A stretch of DNA of 64,000 nt. Source: Euryodendron excelsum. Its lineage: Eukaryota; Streptophyta; Magnoliopsida; Ericales; Pentaphylacaceae. The position numbers were made by a program, and so were the translations under genes. Positions 24,343 to 36,770 of the stretch are shown here, in pieces; the stretch's first letter is position 1; the number at the start of each line of letters is the position of its first letter. Location of the stretch: positions 32,439,501 to 32,503,500 of the forward strand of contig CM065394.1 in NCBI GenBank assembly GCA_033060915.1, written 5' to 3'. A model generated the notes under the pieces. The model had not been told where the DNA came from. It did no database searches and saw only the letters and a list, made by a program, of their open reading frames with translations.

Positions 24343-24474
24343 CCCTAGTCAACACTGGTCAACCCCAGTCAACCTTGGTTAACCCCAGTCAACTCTGGTC
24401 AACCCAGTCAAACCTAGTCAACCCCAATCAACTTTGGTCTATCTAGTCAAACTCGGTCAACCTTAGTTAACCCT
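24343..24474. repeat. GTCAACC tandem array in U3 of LTR copy D
   Basis: About ten imperfect units of 12-14 bp built on AGTCAACCCC / TGGTCAACC. On the other strand each unit carries TTGAC, the core of the WRKY-binding W-box. Other LTR copies lack this array. Confidence 0.85.
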
Positions 24475-24830
24475 AGAACTCCAGGGATGAGGTGACCACG
24501 ATCCAGTCACTCTCTTTAACCACACCCGCTTTAGGAATCAAACCAGCAACCTCCTAGACACTTTCCAGAGTATTCCCTTCCATTTCTGAAAGGGCCCCAC
24601 CGTCTGACTCTTTCTTTTTCGAACTAGAACCTCCTTGCTCCATTTCGAGTAAAGCATGGCCAATTTTTAACCTTGAGCCACTTCTAGAGGCGCACACCAA
24701 CCACCCAGGCTATTAGAAATGGTTACCAATTGACCAGCACCCGATAAGCCTCCTGTTTAGCCTTTTTTTAAGCTATCATCAATGACCATGTGCCACTAAG
24801 AGTGGTGCACACTAACCCCAAAAAATGCAC

Positions 24831-24838
24831 TATAAATA
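24831..24838 (+). promoter_or_regulatory. TATA box of LTR copy D
   Basis: TATAAATA, downstream of GGCGC/GTGCAC motifs and about 250 bases before the splice-donor match at 25083. Confidence 0.7.
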
Positions 24839-26638
24839 CAGACCTCTCCCCTCACTGTTCGGGGCCAGAAAAAATTCACCAGAAACTCTCCCTCTCTGTA
24901 CCAAACAGTTGTCGAAGCCCTCTCCATCTCTCTCAAAGTCCAGACAACCAAGCCCTAGTTCGAAGGTCCAAAGCCCTAGCTTTTGAGCTTCACTGAAGGC
25001 CACCCCTATTGCCTAGAAGCTCCCAAAGTCTTTTCAAGTCCAAGGCCCGAGCCTCCATCGAAGAAAGAAGAGACAAGATAAGGTAATCCACTATTTATCT
25101 TTCCATATTCTCCCACTCTCTCTTCTCGCTCCAAACCTACTTGGGTTCTTCTCATTTTTAACCCCCATCTTCTAAACCCCCCTTTCTTGTATGCTTGGAA
25201 CAAAAGGACTCTAAGTCCATGTCGAGAGTGGATCAAGGGGAGACTACCGATCGAGACTCTTTTCTCGATTTTCACTTTCTTCGCGGCATGGCCCTAGGGC
25301 CCTTTTGCTATGTGGTGATGCCTAGCCTTGTATGATTCATACTGTTACTATTGTCTACTTGCATTGGCATTCTTGTCATTTCAATCTCTAAAAATTATTT
25401 GCAAAGTTGTTTTTTAAAAATCACAATTCTAGGTTAATCCTAACCTTTTCATGGTTAGGATTTTTCTAGAAAAGTGTGTCATTCAAAATGGCTCCCGTTA
25501 GCCTATATTTGTTTCTTTTCAAAAAATGCAATCCCAAAATGATTATAGTCCTTTCATGGTTAGGGTTGTTTCGAGAAATGTGTGACATTCAAAATGACCC
25601 CAAAAAGTCTACATTTTTGGCCTTGTGCCTTTGTTGTTTTTCAAGTCGCGAGCCTAAAGTGATACTTGCCTTCTAGTGGCTAGAATGGTTTTAGACAAAG
25701 TGTGATATTCTTTTAGATGTCTAAAATCCAAGTTAGGGTTTCGGGTCCTAAAACATGTTTTCAAAAGACTCGATTTTCGAACCATTTACAAAATTGGCAT
25801 TTGTCAAACCCTAGAAGTCCAATCCTAGGAAAATCCTGCTTTTGCTAACTTAGAAACCTTCCATTTTCAAACCAAGTTCATACCATTTTTAGAATCCAAC
25901 AAAATCTCCTATTTCCAAAACAATCAAATCATTCCATTTTAAAACCTTCCTAATTTAACCCTAAATCAACTCCTTTTATTTTGGAAACAAATCCAAACTT
26001 GCCTTTTTCAAACCAATCAAACCTTTTTCAAAAAGGGAACAAATCTTTTCAAAAATGAAATGAAACCTTTTCAAATCTTTTCAAGCTTTCCAAAATCTTT
26101 AAATCTTTTCGAAAGGAAACAAATCAAATCTTTTTCAAAAAGGAAATAAACCTTTTCTAAAGAGGAAATAAAATCTTTTCAAAATTCTCAAATCAAGCCC
26201 ACAAGAATAAGAGAATTGTTCCAGCCTGAGAGGCTGATTACAAAAGACACCAGCAAGAAGAAAGAAAGAAAGGAAAAGGCTGAACAGATTTCAACCTATA
26301 CAAAATATCATTAGAGAGTAGACTGACTAGACCAAACTCTTGGAGTCAAGAGTTTTTATAGCTTCAATGGAATGAAAGAAAGAGAAAACAATGCAACTTC
26401 CATGACAAAGATAGGCTTGAATCTAGCTTAGAACCAAGATCTTGATCGAATCAACAATGTCTTCCAAGCATACTACTAAACCATTGAATATTGCATCTTT
26501 ACTTGATTTCCATAAGGACCATAAAGTTACCAAAAACAAAGCATTCCATATTTGAAACCCTACTTTTTTTGGTCCCTGGCTAATCCATCATATGCAATAG
26601 GAAATCAAAGAGTCAGGACTTACCCAAATAATCCCCCA

Positions 26639-26899
26639 CTATCTTAGGATGCTAGCCCATACTAACCATGTTGTTCTACACTTGAGAAGCAAATGATTAG
26701 AATCTTCCAAGTTGCTATCACAAAAGGCACAGAGAATGTTTGCATTGGGAGGCAAGATCTTTCTCCTACTTAGAAACATCTTGGTTTTAATCTTCTTCTG
26801 CAAGGCTAACCAGCTAAAGATTTGAAATTTTGGGGGAGCCCAGCATTTCCAGAGCCAAATCCATACTGGATCTGTTGGGAGAGATGCCCCAACTGCCAA
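26639..26899 (-). pseudogene. LINE zf-RVT domain fragment
   Basis: The frame reads WIWLWKCWAPPKFQIFSWLA, then a C..C…H…C arrangement (CAFCDSNLEDSNHLLLKC) followed by WLVWASI. This is the zinc-binding domain at the C-terminal end of plant L1-type LINE ORF2. It belongs to the same LINE as the RT pieces at 27714-28720 and is separated from them by frame breaks. Confidence 0.85.
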
Positions 26900-27713
26900 T
26901 GAACAAAAAGATTTAACTAAAAAAGTTTCTTCACCATTACCTGCCCAAGAGATTGAGTCAGCAACATTTTCATGTAAAACCCTTCAGTTCAGTTGATTTG
27001 AGAGCACCAAAAGATCATCCTTTTCCTAGGAACGAAGTTCTCTTTTGAAAAGAAGGTCCCAGGATCTTGAATCAGTTTCCTTTGTAACTAATAACAGTGC
27101 ATCTTCCTGAAGAGCCAAGTGATAAAGCCTTGGAAATTGAAGATTAAAAGGCCTTCCATTCAGCCAAGGGTCATTCTAGAATAGGATATAGGTTCCATCT
27201 CCCACCTTAATTTTTAAATTTGACCTCAATATTTCAAAATAAGCCTGTTGATCATTCAATGAAAATTATATATCCCTGAGCAAAATTGATAATACTTCAT
27301 TTACTTCTCTTGGAAATGTCCATCTCGAGCTGTTCCAATTGTACTTATGACATATAATTTTCCTCCAAAGGGTATTTCTCTCCTTAGAAAATTTCCACCA
27401 CCATTTTGCTAACAAACCCATGTTCATCGCCCTTAAGGGAATTAAGCCAAGACCTCCATGCTTTTTACCAGAGCAAACTTTTTCCTAATTTACACAATGA
27501 ATGCCTTTTTTTTCCTTATTTACTTTCCCATAAAAAATTCTTTTGAATCTTATCAATTTCCTTACAAACTTTGATTGGAGCTCTATACAAGGAGAGATAA
27601 TAAATTGGAAGATTTGCTAGAGTGGATTTAATAAGTGATAATCTCCCCCCAATAGACTGATACCTTTTCTTCCAGCTAGCTAGTTTTAGTTTAATTTTTT
27701 CCAGAACACCTTC

Positions 27714-28720
27714 TCAACTGCTAAAAGTCCTAGGATTCCCTCCTAGGGATAATCGAAGATAATTCATTGGAAGACTTTGTTTCCTACATTGAAGAATATC
27801 TTTGACAATTGATAGGAAACCATCATTTACACTTACACCACTAACCATTGACTTTTGGAAGTTTATTCTGAGACTCGAAAGGATTTCAAAGCATCTTAAA
27901 ATTCTTTTTAGGTTTTTCACCTCCTCTAAATCAACATAATAGGAAAGAAGGGAATCGTTAGCAAATTGTAAATGAGAAATTTGCAAACTCTTAGATCCAA
28001 TGTGACATCCATTGATTAAGCCTAAATCTCTAGCTCTAGTAAAAAGAAGATTAAGCCCTTCTGTGACAATAATGAACAAAAATGGAGATAAAAGATCCCA
28101 TTGCCTCAACCCTTTCTGCATTTTGTATTTATTTGCAGGGGCACCATTCACTAGGATAGAGACCCTAGCACTTCACAAACATTCAGAGATCCACCTAATC
28201 CATTTATTCCCAAAGTTGAGTTTCTTCATCATATGCATTAAAAACCCCCAGTTAACATTGTCAAATGCTTTTTCAAAATCCAATTTTAAAACCAAGCCTT
28301 TTTCTTTTTTCCTCTTTTATAAGTCAATAACTTCATTAACAATGAGCACACCATCTATTATTTGTCTATCCTTAACAAAGGCAGTTTGAGATTCCCCGAT
28401 TATTCCTCCTATTACTTTCTTTAGCCTTAGAGATAAACATTTAGAGAGGATTTTATAAACTGAAGAAATCAAAGAAATAGGCATGTAATTTCCAAGAGAA
28501 TCAAGGCTTTCTGACTTTGGAATTAAAGACAAAAAATAGGAATTAATACTTGTAAGAAGTTTTCCATTTACATAAATTCTTCCATGAGTTTGATGATGTC
28601 TCCCTTAGCCAAAATCCAGAACTTCTACCAAAAGTACATAGAAAAACCATCAGGCCCCGAGGCTTTATTACCATTGCAACTGTTGATGGAATTCTAAATC
28701 TCTACTTCCTCAAATTTAGC
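27714..28720 (-). pseudogene. LINE reverse transcriptase, broken
   Basis: From right to left: GNKASGPDGF near 28680-28650 (RT entry motif), LIPKSESLDSLGNYMPISLI and SQTAFVKDRQIIDGVL (28532-28317), then NGAPANKYKMQKGLRQWDLLSPFLFI (28151 onward) and LQFANDSLL, where the catalytic FADD motif reads FAND, followed by a NFQKS.VSGV segment. The second catalytic Asp is replaced by Asn and the frame is broken between pieces. Non-functional RT of the plant L1 class; its normal role is target-primed reverse transcription. Confidence 0.88.
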
Positions 28721-28761
28721 TTCCAATACTATGATAATTATTGCCCCAACTCTCTCAACGT

Positions 28762-29534
28762 TGTCAAAACTGCTACAATTATTACTCTCAAATCATGGAC
28801 TTTGTTAAACTTATATCTAGTAATTAATTACTATATGAACAAAGTACTACTCGAATATGAGACAAATAAGGAGCCCTAGCATTGCTTGTTGGCTAAGCAT
28901 CGACGAAGTGTGCCACGTTAGCTATAACATTTGGCAATAGATGAGTTCTGTCTAAATTGGGAATTAAGCATTGGCTATTAGCTGATGCCTATCTAATAGA
29001 CGCGATTAAAACTGTCATTTTTTTAGATAGACTATAGATTTTACTCATTCAACCTAATAAGTGAAGAGAAAGTGTGGGCCAAGTAACTCGGAAAAACCCA
29101 GAGGTTAAATATGCCAGGCCCGATCTAAAGAGGAAGGCCCGATATGGTGAATTGAGCCTAAAGAGACTGGCCCAATGGGTAAGAGTCCCAAGCCGATCTA
29201 GACTAGGACACTTAAAGATAAGTCCAAATCCATCCTAAACTGACCCAAAAGTGATTGACTCCTAGAAGGAGAATGAATACCATTCCTAGAAGAATGGGGG
29301 TTCCGAAGCCTATAAATACACCATGCCACTAAGAGGCAATGTACGTTCACTTGAGCTAGTGCATAGTATTTTTGTTCAGTTCATTGAGATTAAGCTTGCC
29401 TAATTGAATCATCAAAGTGCCATCGGCCCAAAGAGGGTCTACACATTGTCACTATTCCTATTCTTGAAGATTGCTTTGAGCTTGTCAATTTGGTTGGCGG
29501 AGCGGATCAGGTCTTCCTAAAAATTTCATTTACA
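28762..29534 (+). mobile_element. LTR of a further Ty3/gypsy-like element
   Basis: The right end is firm: it ends TTTACA at 29534 and is followed within 2 bases by a primer-binding-site-like TTGGTGCTGTCTGTGGGA. TATAAATA lies at 29311. The left end at 28762 (TGTCAAAACT) is the best TG candidate but is not proven, since no second LTR is in the window. 773 bp if correct. Confidence 0.6.
29311..29318 (+). promoter_or_regulatory. TATA box in the LTR at 28762-29534
   Basis: TATAAATA about 220 bases before the LTR end, a usual distance for an LTR promoter. Confidence 0.6.
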
Positions 29535-29536
29535 AT

Positions 29537-29554
29537 TGGTGCTGTCTGTGGGAA
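29537..29554 (+). other. Primer binding site of the 28762 element
   Basis: TTGGTGCTGTCTGTGGGA, close to the TTGGCGCCGTCTGTGGGA site used by several plant Ty3 lineages, two bases after the LTR end. Confidence 0.7.
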
Positions 29555-29569
29555 GGCCAAACTGAGAAG

Positions 29570-30176
29570 ATGAGTACAAACAACCTTAGAGGAAGAGTAA
29601 ACCATACCAGCCATGAGATTTTTGACAACCATGATGTTCGAAGCTATCCCTCCCGTCAGAATACTGGGATGTGTCGGCATATTCCCGAGGTTAGAGGGAT
29701 CGACACCAACGGTTAGAGATAAATTACCCGATTTTTGATCTCCCAAACACCAAAGAAGAAGATCAGTACAAGAGACCCCGAACTATAGGCGGGAATCCTC
29801 TTCGTCGAGGTAACAGTTGGAGAAACCCTTCATGTTCTAGTGATCCCCCTCGAAGGCACTCGAGCCCCAGGGTCCCAAAGGAGGAATTATAAGAGCGTGA
29901 CTAGAAGATCACCAACTTTGAAGTGTAGCTAAGAGCCGCGAAGGAGGATGCCGCTAGGTAGAGATGTCGGGGTAGAAATAGGAAGGGAGGGAGATCTGAA
30001 GGTTGGCATGGATGTTAGAGAAGAAAGTCAAGTTCACGAAGCACCAGCTCCCCCTTTATCAGGTAGCCTCGCGGTTATGCCTCTAGTACTAGACATCATA
30101 AGAGGGCACATGGAGAGGGTCAGCAACCATAGAGAGATTAGTTATCGATAAGGAGAGATTGAGCTGACCCTAACGC
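29570..30176 (+). pseudogene. Start of gag of the 28762 element, decayed
   Basis: ATG at 29570, 16 bases after the PBS, opens a frame (MSTNNLRGRVNHTSHE…) that meets a stop after 48 codons; further pieces are open in other frames (for example 29948-30151). Position after a PBS and basic, Arg-rich composition suggest the gag N-terminal region, but I see no diagnostic motif. The element is cut at about 30176, where an Athila-type gag in the opposite direction begins. Confidence 0.4.
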
Positions 30177-32196
30177 ATATGAGGGTATTTGCTTGATTGC
30201 CTGAAGAATAGGGATGTTGACCTTAACTTGCTTGAAAACTTCATAAATTTCAGCATTGAGAAGTTCATTCTTAGGTTTGGTCAACCTTTGTGGGAAAGAA
30301 GCATGTTTTACTATGTCCCTCTTCTTCTCCCTATCATTCTCACTCAAAATCTCAATGGGGTTGGCTAAGGTTTCTCCCCCCTCTCTAGGTTCTTTTTCTT
30401 TCTCTACTTCTTTCTCTTTTTTCTTTCTTGTCAATACTCTCTCTAGAAGTCTCATCCCGAGGTGGGATGGTTTTGTCAATGATTTTTCCACTTCTGAGGG
30501 TGGTTATGGCTTGTACTTGTTCATGACTTGTTTAAGGGTTACTCTTACCCTTGGTTAAATGTACTTGCCTAACCGCCAGATTAGGTTGAGGTTGAGGTTG
30601 AGGTTGAGTTAAGAATCTCTTCGGTACATTTTAAGTTAAAGCTTATGTCAAGGTAGACATTTGTTTTTGTATGTCCTCAAACAACCTAAAGTGTTGATTT
30701 AGCACCTTTTCTTGTTTGTCAACCCTTGGACTAACCCCTCTCATATCGTTTGCAAGTTGATAGACATTGTCCTCTATTGGTTTCCTATAGAGAGGTTGGT
30801 ATGACTTTGGTTAAGTTTGAAATTGGCTCACGGGTGCTTGTTGGTAAGGTTGATGTTGGGGCTGGAGTGTTTGGAATGGTGGAGGTGCTTGATATGATTG
30901 AGGGTTTTGATACCTTCCTTGGTAGTTTTGAGAGTTTGAAGTCCCATCATTCCTCCACCCAAAATTGGGATGATCCTTCCATCCCGGGTTGTATGTGTTA
31001 GAATAGGGGTTGCCCCCTTCTCTTTGGTATTAGCCAATTGCATTAACTTAGCCATGCAAAGCCTCCTTCACACCCAAAATGATTGGGCATGAAGAGGTGT
31101 TATGCTCTGAAGTTTCACATACAAGACGACATGTTTCTTTTATCCCCTCACTCTCCACTGCTTGGACCTTTTTGACTTCAAGAGCCTCTAACTTTCTCGC
31201 CAAGTAGCTACCTTAGCATTGACATCATTAACTTCTTTGAATTGATACCTCCCTACCCCTTGTTGAATTGAGCGCCCCTCGGGATTTTAGGTCCCAGTAA
31301 GTGCCCAATCTCTAGCTTTATTTGTCGAAGTGTCAAAATAATCGTATACCTCATGGGGTTATTTATCAAAGAACGTCCCTGCATATATGGACTCGATGAA
31401 TTGCTTAAGTTGGGGTGTTAAGGATGAATAGAATGTATTGATGATATGACAATCGGCAAAACCGTGGTGAGGGCAAGAATTTAAGAGGTCTTTGAACCTC
31501 TCCCAACATTGAAAGAAAGTTTCCCCTAATACAGGAGAAAACTGAGAAATCTGCCTCCTTATGATTTCAGTTCTATTTTCAGGAAAAAATTTACTCAAAA
31601 ATTCCCCTTGAAGAGTAGCCCAAGAGTGGATAGATATAGGCCGCAATGAATTAAACCAAAGTTTTGCCTTGTCTTTCAAACAAAATGGAAAGAGTTTCAA
31701 CAAAAATACTTCCCTTGGACAAGAGTTGTCCATTGCAATCAAACAAGCATCCTCATATTCTTTAAGAAAAAATGTAAGGTTGTTCAGAATCCATTTCATG
31801 GAATTGAGACAACATTTGCATTATTCCCGACCTAATGTTTAGAGTGTTGTGGTGGGGTGGGAAGATGATGCATGATGTTGGTGCTTGTCTTGGTGGATGT
31901 AGGTAATCTCTTAGAGTTTGTTGAGGGGGAACTGCTACGTCGCCATGGTTACTCCCTTTCTCCAACTCCTTAATACCCTCCAAGTAAGGATGAATTGGTG
32001 GATTAGGTTATACATTGGGATTTGGATGAAAGACATTTGGTAAGCCTCCATCATTAAGATTCACGATGGGGATAAAACCTAGGCCAACCACTAATGGTAC
32101 ACTAGATATTGGTGAAGATGTGTTTATGGTCTCAATTCTCACAAGACGACGGTGTATGTCCCTAGTGAAAAATGACATGCAAGCATGAATGCACAC
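30177..32196 (-). pseudogene. Athila-type gag, broken
   Basis: Starts MCIHACMSFFTRD at 32196, matching the plus copy's gag start. Contains LRDYLHPPRQAPTSC, a retrotransposon gag capsid core (KLWFNSLRPISIHSWATLQG, ending with a Cys/His-rich LLNSCPHHGF), and around 31125-31085 a zinc-knuckle remnant LVC…EH…SSC. A frameshift near 31780 and stops near 32008 and 31762 break it. At the end an RDIVKHASFPQRLTKPKNEL stretch precedes the truncation. Gag would form the virus-like particle; this copy cannot give full-length protein. The zinc-knuckle Cys lost in the plus copy is still present here. Confidence 0.85.
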
Positions 32197-32222
32197 ATAC
32201 GGTTGGACCGTTAGGGTCTTTC

Positions 32223-32227
32223 AGTAC
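32223..32227. repeat. Target duplication, left of solo LTR E
   Basis: AGTAC, paired with AGCAC at 36771-36775 (4 of 5). Confidence 0.7.
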
Positions 32228-35200
32228 TGTCACGCCTTGATTTTTCGCACTCGAGGAATACATACACAAGCAGAAAAAATATTGTACTTTTTTGTTAGAA
32301 CTCATCCTCCTAGAAGAATGAGTGCGACTAGGTTTGAATTGAAAATTGATTTGAATAAAGAGCTTTTGGAAAACATTTGGAGTCGCCACCTAACTTAATT
32401 AAGGTGAGTCAGGTCACCTAAAAATCTAAGCACAATTCGAAGACTACATTTAGGATTTTTTGAAAATACTTCCTCAAGAGAGGGTTTTTAAGAAAACAGG
32501 TTGTTTGGCAACCTTTAGAAAATATTAAAGCCCTTTTTTTAAAATAACTCCATTTGGTCTTTGAAAACAGTGATTTTAGGTTCGGAGGTTGGTTACGTGT
32601 AAGGAAGACACACTAAGCCATTACCCTGCCCCGCCCTTGCGGTACCTACATATCTATTCATCCTAAATTCACTTATTAGAGTCTTCAATTAATATATGTC
32701 CAAAACTATCCACTTTAGAAAAGAATTTTTAGAAAGGAATTGACATGGTGCATAATATGCAAGTGCAATAGAAATATTTGATTTGGAAATGGATTTGAAA
32801 AGAAGAATTTGATTTGATTTTAGAAAAGAGATTTGAAAAGATAGATTTGATTTTTGAAAGAAAGTTTTAGAGATTAGAATTAGAGATTTGAAAATAGATT
32901 TTCGGAATTAGAAATTGTAAATAGATTATGAAATTGGAAGTTTGGAATTGGAGATTTGAAAGAAGTTATGACAGCACTCGTGAAGGTTGCTTACGTATCC
33001 TTTTTGAGAAATCAGGTTAGTTGTAGTTTGAACAAGAGTCCGATTGAAAATAGAATGTTTGATTTGAAAAAGAGATTTTGATTTGGAACTTAGAATAGAA
33101 GATTTGAAACCAAGATTGAACTTAGACTTAGAATTGAACTCGAAAGAGGATTTGACCCTTGAAAGAGAACTTAAACTAGATTTGGAAAGATAGAGTTTTG
33201 GGAAACCTAGACTTAGGAAAGATGGGATTTAAGAAAGACTTGAGGTTTAAGAAAGATTTAACTCGAACATTGGACTTGAAAGATTAAGGATGTTGGATTT
33301 AGGAAAGGTTCGAATTAGGAAAGTTTCATTTTAGGAAAGTTTTGAAATAGGAAAGTTTCGTTTTAGGAAAGTTTTGAAATAGGAAAGGTTTTAAAATTTA
33401 GAAAGTTTAGAATTTTAGAAAGATTCGAAGTTTGAGTTTTAGAAATACTTGAAATTAGAAAATGTTTGAGTTTAAGAAAGATTTCGAAAGTTAAAATTTG
33501 GAAAAGTATGGAATTAGGAAAGCTTGGAATTAGGAAAGATTAAGAAGCTTAAAGTTAAGGAAAGATTTAAAAGTTTAAGTTTTGGAAACTTAAGGTTTAG
33601 GAAAGTATGAGATTAGGAAGGAGTGGATTAGGAAAAGTTTAGATTATGAAGGATTGAGATTCATATTTCCTAAAACAAAAGATTGGATTTTGTTTCTAAA
33701 AAGGTATTTTGATTTTGTTTTCAAAAATGGAGGATTGGATCTAGTTTCCTAAATGGGAAGATTGGATTTGGTTTCCGAAAGGGAAGATTGGATTGGACAT
33801 GGAATTGGAAAGATAAAGTTTTGGATATCCTAGATTTGGAAGTCCATAGTTTTGAAAATTTATGGTTTTGATGTAGAAAACGGGATTTGGAAACCTAAAG
33901 TTTGAGGCAAGACTAAAACTCATGTTTTAGGAAAGAAAATTAGGGTTTCCTAATCGTTGGGTCTAGGGTTTAACTTGGACTCCAAGAAAAGAGATTTTTG
34001 AAAGAAAAATTTTTAGAAGGAAATCTTAGAAATGAGTTTTTAGAAAGTGAAATTTGAAAAGAAAGTTTTTAGAAAGAGATTTTTGGAAAGAGTTTTTGAA
34101 AAAGAGATTTTTAGAAAAGAAACTTAGGGAATGTTTTAGAAAGTGAATTTTGAAGAGAGCTTTTTAGGAAGGAGTTTAAAAAAGAAGTTTTTAGGAAAGT
34201 AAGTTTCATGAAGGGAATTTTTAGAAAGTAATTTTGGAAAGGAGTTTGGAGAGAGATTTTAGAAAGTAGATATAAAAAGAGATTTTGGAGAGGATTTAAA
34301 AAGAAGTTTTGGAAAGTAAGTTTAAAAAGAGATTTTGGAGAGTGATTTGAATATGGACTTTTACAAGTCTCTAAAAATATCTCACTTTCCTAAAACGATT
34401 CTAATCACAAGAAGATTATAACTATTCTAGGATTGTGGTTTGACAACAACAATAATTTGAAAATATGGACTATAATAGTCACTTTAAATGTAACACTTTC
34501 CTAAAGCAACCCTAACCATGGAAAAGATAGAATCACCTTAGGATTGTGATTTTGAAAATAAGTTTTGAAGAAGAAAACTTTAACGCAAGTTTTAAAAACA
34601 ATTTTGATGCAAGTTTTGAAAATAAATTGGAAAACAAATTTTGGAGGAATGCAAGATCATGATATGCACAATGCAAGTTGGGGTCATGAACATACAAGAT
34701 TAAAGGTTTCACCACATAATCAAGGGGGTCAAACCCACGTGATCTCCAGTTAGACTAAGAGAAAGCCCCCGACACAATGAATTTCAATAGCCTAATCCTA
34801 CACATGGACCGGGAAGTCCCTTATTTCAAGCATGCAAGAAAGGGGGGAGAAGATAGGGGGTTAAAATAGAAAAAAAAACCCAAGTGGGTTCGAAGAGAGA
34901 AGAGAGAGGGGGGATTTGCGTAAATGTAAAAAGAAAGCTTACCTTGTGTCTTCTTTTATTTTCTTGCTCAGTTTGCTTTCTTTGTTCTTCCTGGTTTGCT
35001 TCAGTCTTTGCCTTGATCTTCAAAAGATTGTTTGGATCTTCAGAAACTTCAAAGTTACAGTACTTCAAGTCTTCAATAAAGGCTTTGGAGACTAGTGTAG
35101 GAGTGTATAGGGGTGTATGTGAGTGTATAAGAGTTAGGGTTTGTGTATGGGGGCTAAGATTTAGGAAAGCTATGAGCTCTGTGTATCGAAGAGGAAAGTT

Positions 35201-36770
35201 TTTAGACTGAGTTTACGGACCCTTTTCACGTTGGAAGAGGCTTTGTATTTATAAATAAAGGAATGACCTGGCGCCTGTTGCAGTGGTGCCAGGAAAAATA
35301 TTATATTGGCGCCACTAGCCAATTAGGAAATGTTTAAGGTCGGCAAACTATGTATCTTCAGAAGATTTGGGCCCTTATACTAGTGACTATCATGCAATTT
35401 TTAGCCTGGCTTTACTAGTAGTGACTCCGGAAGGTCCGGGAATGTCCCGAAAAGCCAGAAAGGGACAGGAACCCTTAAAACAGTGTCTCGGAGGTAGTAG
35501 ACTTGAAAAATGATATCAGGACGTGTTAAAGGAATTGACCGGGCCATTAGGGGCAAAACAATCAATGAGGCCGGAAAGTTACCGGGATGGACTTAGAATA
35601 TCTCGAAAAAAGACTCGAGGTTTGGAAACATTACCTAGAATGTCTTAGGAGGTTACCGGTTTGATACCCAGCGCCGGTGTGGTCGAAAAAGAAGACCGGC
35701 CCATCAGGGGCAAAATGGTCATTTTGCACCAGGTTTGTCGGAACTTACTCAGAATGATCCGAAAAGATAATGGAAGGTCAGGAATACTATAAAAATAATT
35801 CTTGGGAGACTACCGGTTTAATACCCAGAGCCGGTGTGGTTCTCGGGGCCCTCGGATGCCTGAGGACAAAATGGTCATCTTGATCGGAATGTCTCGAAAT
35901 TGGCTCAAAACTGACTGGAAGACACCTAATCATACTGGATTGTCTTTAAGACAATCTCGGAAGGGTGGACTTACCATTCTGAGGACTTAGGTACTTTCTC
36001 GAGAAATGTGCCAGAAATGACCTTAGGGGCAATTTAGTCATTTTTTACCGGAGTGGGCTAGCAGGCACTAGTGTTCACATGGGTTTTGAGTGTTTCCATC
36101 ACTCTGACGATGGTCCCATGATATAAGAGTTTGTCAGCAATTCTTTATATCGACTTATTTGCGAGTGTTTCTGCCACTTTGACGGTTACGATGTTTACGA
36201 GTATTTTCGTTACTCTAACGGGTCGCGATCATTCCAGAGACTGCCTGATCTCTGGAAGGTGCTAGGTGGACTTAGCACATGAGGAATCAACTTTCTCGGA
36301 AGGTGTGCCAAAACGGACATTTCTTCATTGGCAGGCTAGCAGATGCCAAAGGTAGACCGTTCTACCATCTAGGGGACTTGGGGTCTCATCCCGGTCGACA
36401 GGATTGAAGGGACTTACCATTCTGAAAAGTTCTCTCAAAAACGTGCCGGACAGGATGGACTTACCACCTCAAGGAATTAATATCTCGAAGGGTGTGCTGA
36501 ATTTAATTAGAATTGGAATTGGACTAGAATTGGATTGAAAAGGAGACTTACCGTCTTCGAGAAGATATGCCCACTAGAATTGGACCGAGCAATGCAGCCA
36601 AGGGCATTTTGTTCATTTTGCCTCTACTTGGGCCCAATGGGCCTGCGAAGTGATCGATTGACGGGATTAGACTTGGAAAGCTTATTTAGATTGGAATATG
36701 TCCATATTGACTTGAACTCAAGTCTGGACGGACTGGAGACTGCCGAGCGGGCAAAAATGGGGTGCTTACA
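32228..36770 (-). mobile_element. Giant LTR copy E, solo LTR
   Basis: TGTCACGCCTTG on the plus strand to GGTGCTTACA, 4543 bp. 5-bp flanks AGTAC / AGCAC differ by one transition. No PPT or PBS adjoins it. It interrupts the leader of the minus-strand Athila element, which continues on both sides. It has the purine-rich tract (32700-34380), a near-consensus splice donor on the minus strand (AAG/GTAAGC, 34937-34945) and TATA at 35246. The 81-bp array is absent; CACTCTGACG-like units appear once or twice near 36090-36230. Confidence 0.92.
35246..35253 (-). promoter_or_regulatory. TATA box of LTR copy E
   Basis: TATAAATA on the minus strand; GGCGCC / GGTGCC cluster at 35271-35320 on its upstream side. 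Confidence 0.7.

Larger units (their letters stand above)
23462..26203 (+). mobile_element. Giant LTR copy D, 3' LTR, truncated on the right
   Basis: Starts TGTTAGCACC right after a PPT. It contains the diverged U3 blocks, a GTCAACC tandem array (24343-24474), TATAAATA at 24831, a leader with AAG/GTAATC splice donor at 25083, and the beginning of the pyrimidine-rich tract. It stops at about 26203, where LINE sequence begins, so roughly 2 kb of R/U5 is gone. It is clearly the most diverged copy, perhaps a different subfamily. Confidence 0.82.
26204..28745 (-). mobile_element. 5'-truncated L1-type LINE
   Basis: Reverse-transcriptase pieces and a C-terminal zinc-binding RT-associated domain lie in order on the minus strand. 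The apurinic endonuclease domain is absent, as in 5'-truncated LINE insertions. The left (3') edge falls where LTR D sequence stops; no clear poly(A) track (poly-T on the plus strand) is visible. The right edge is where RT homology fades, before an LTR-like start at 28762. Many stops and frameshifts: an old, inactive copy. Confidence 0.85.
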
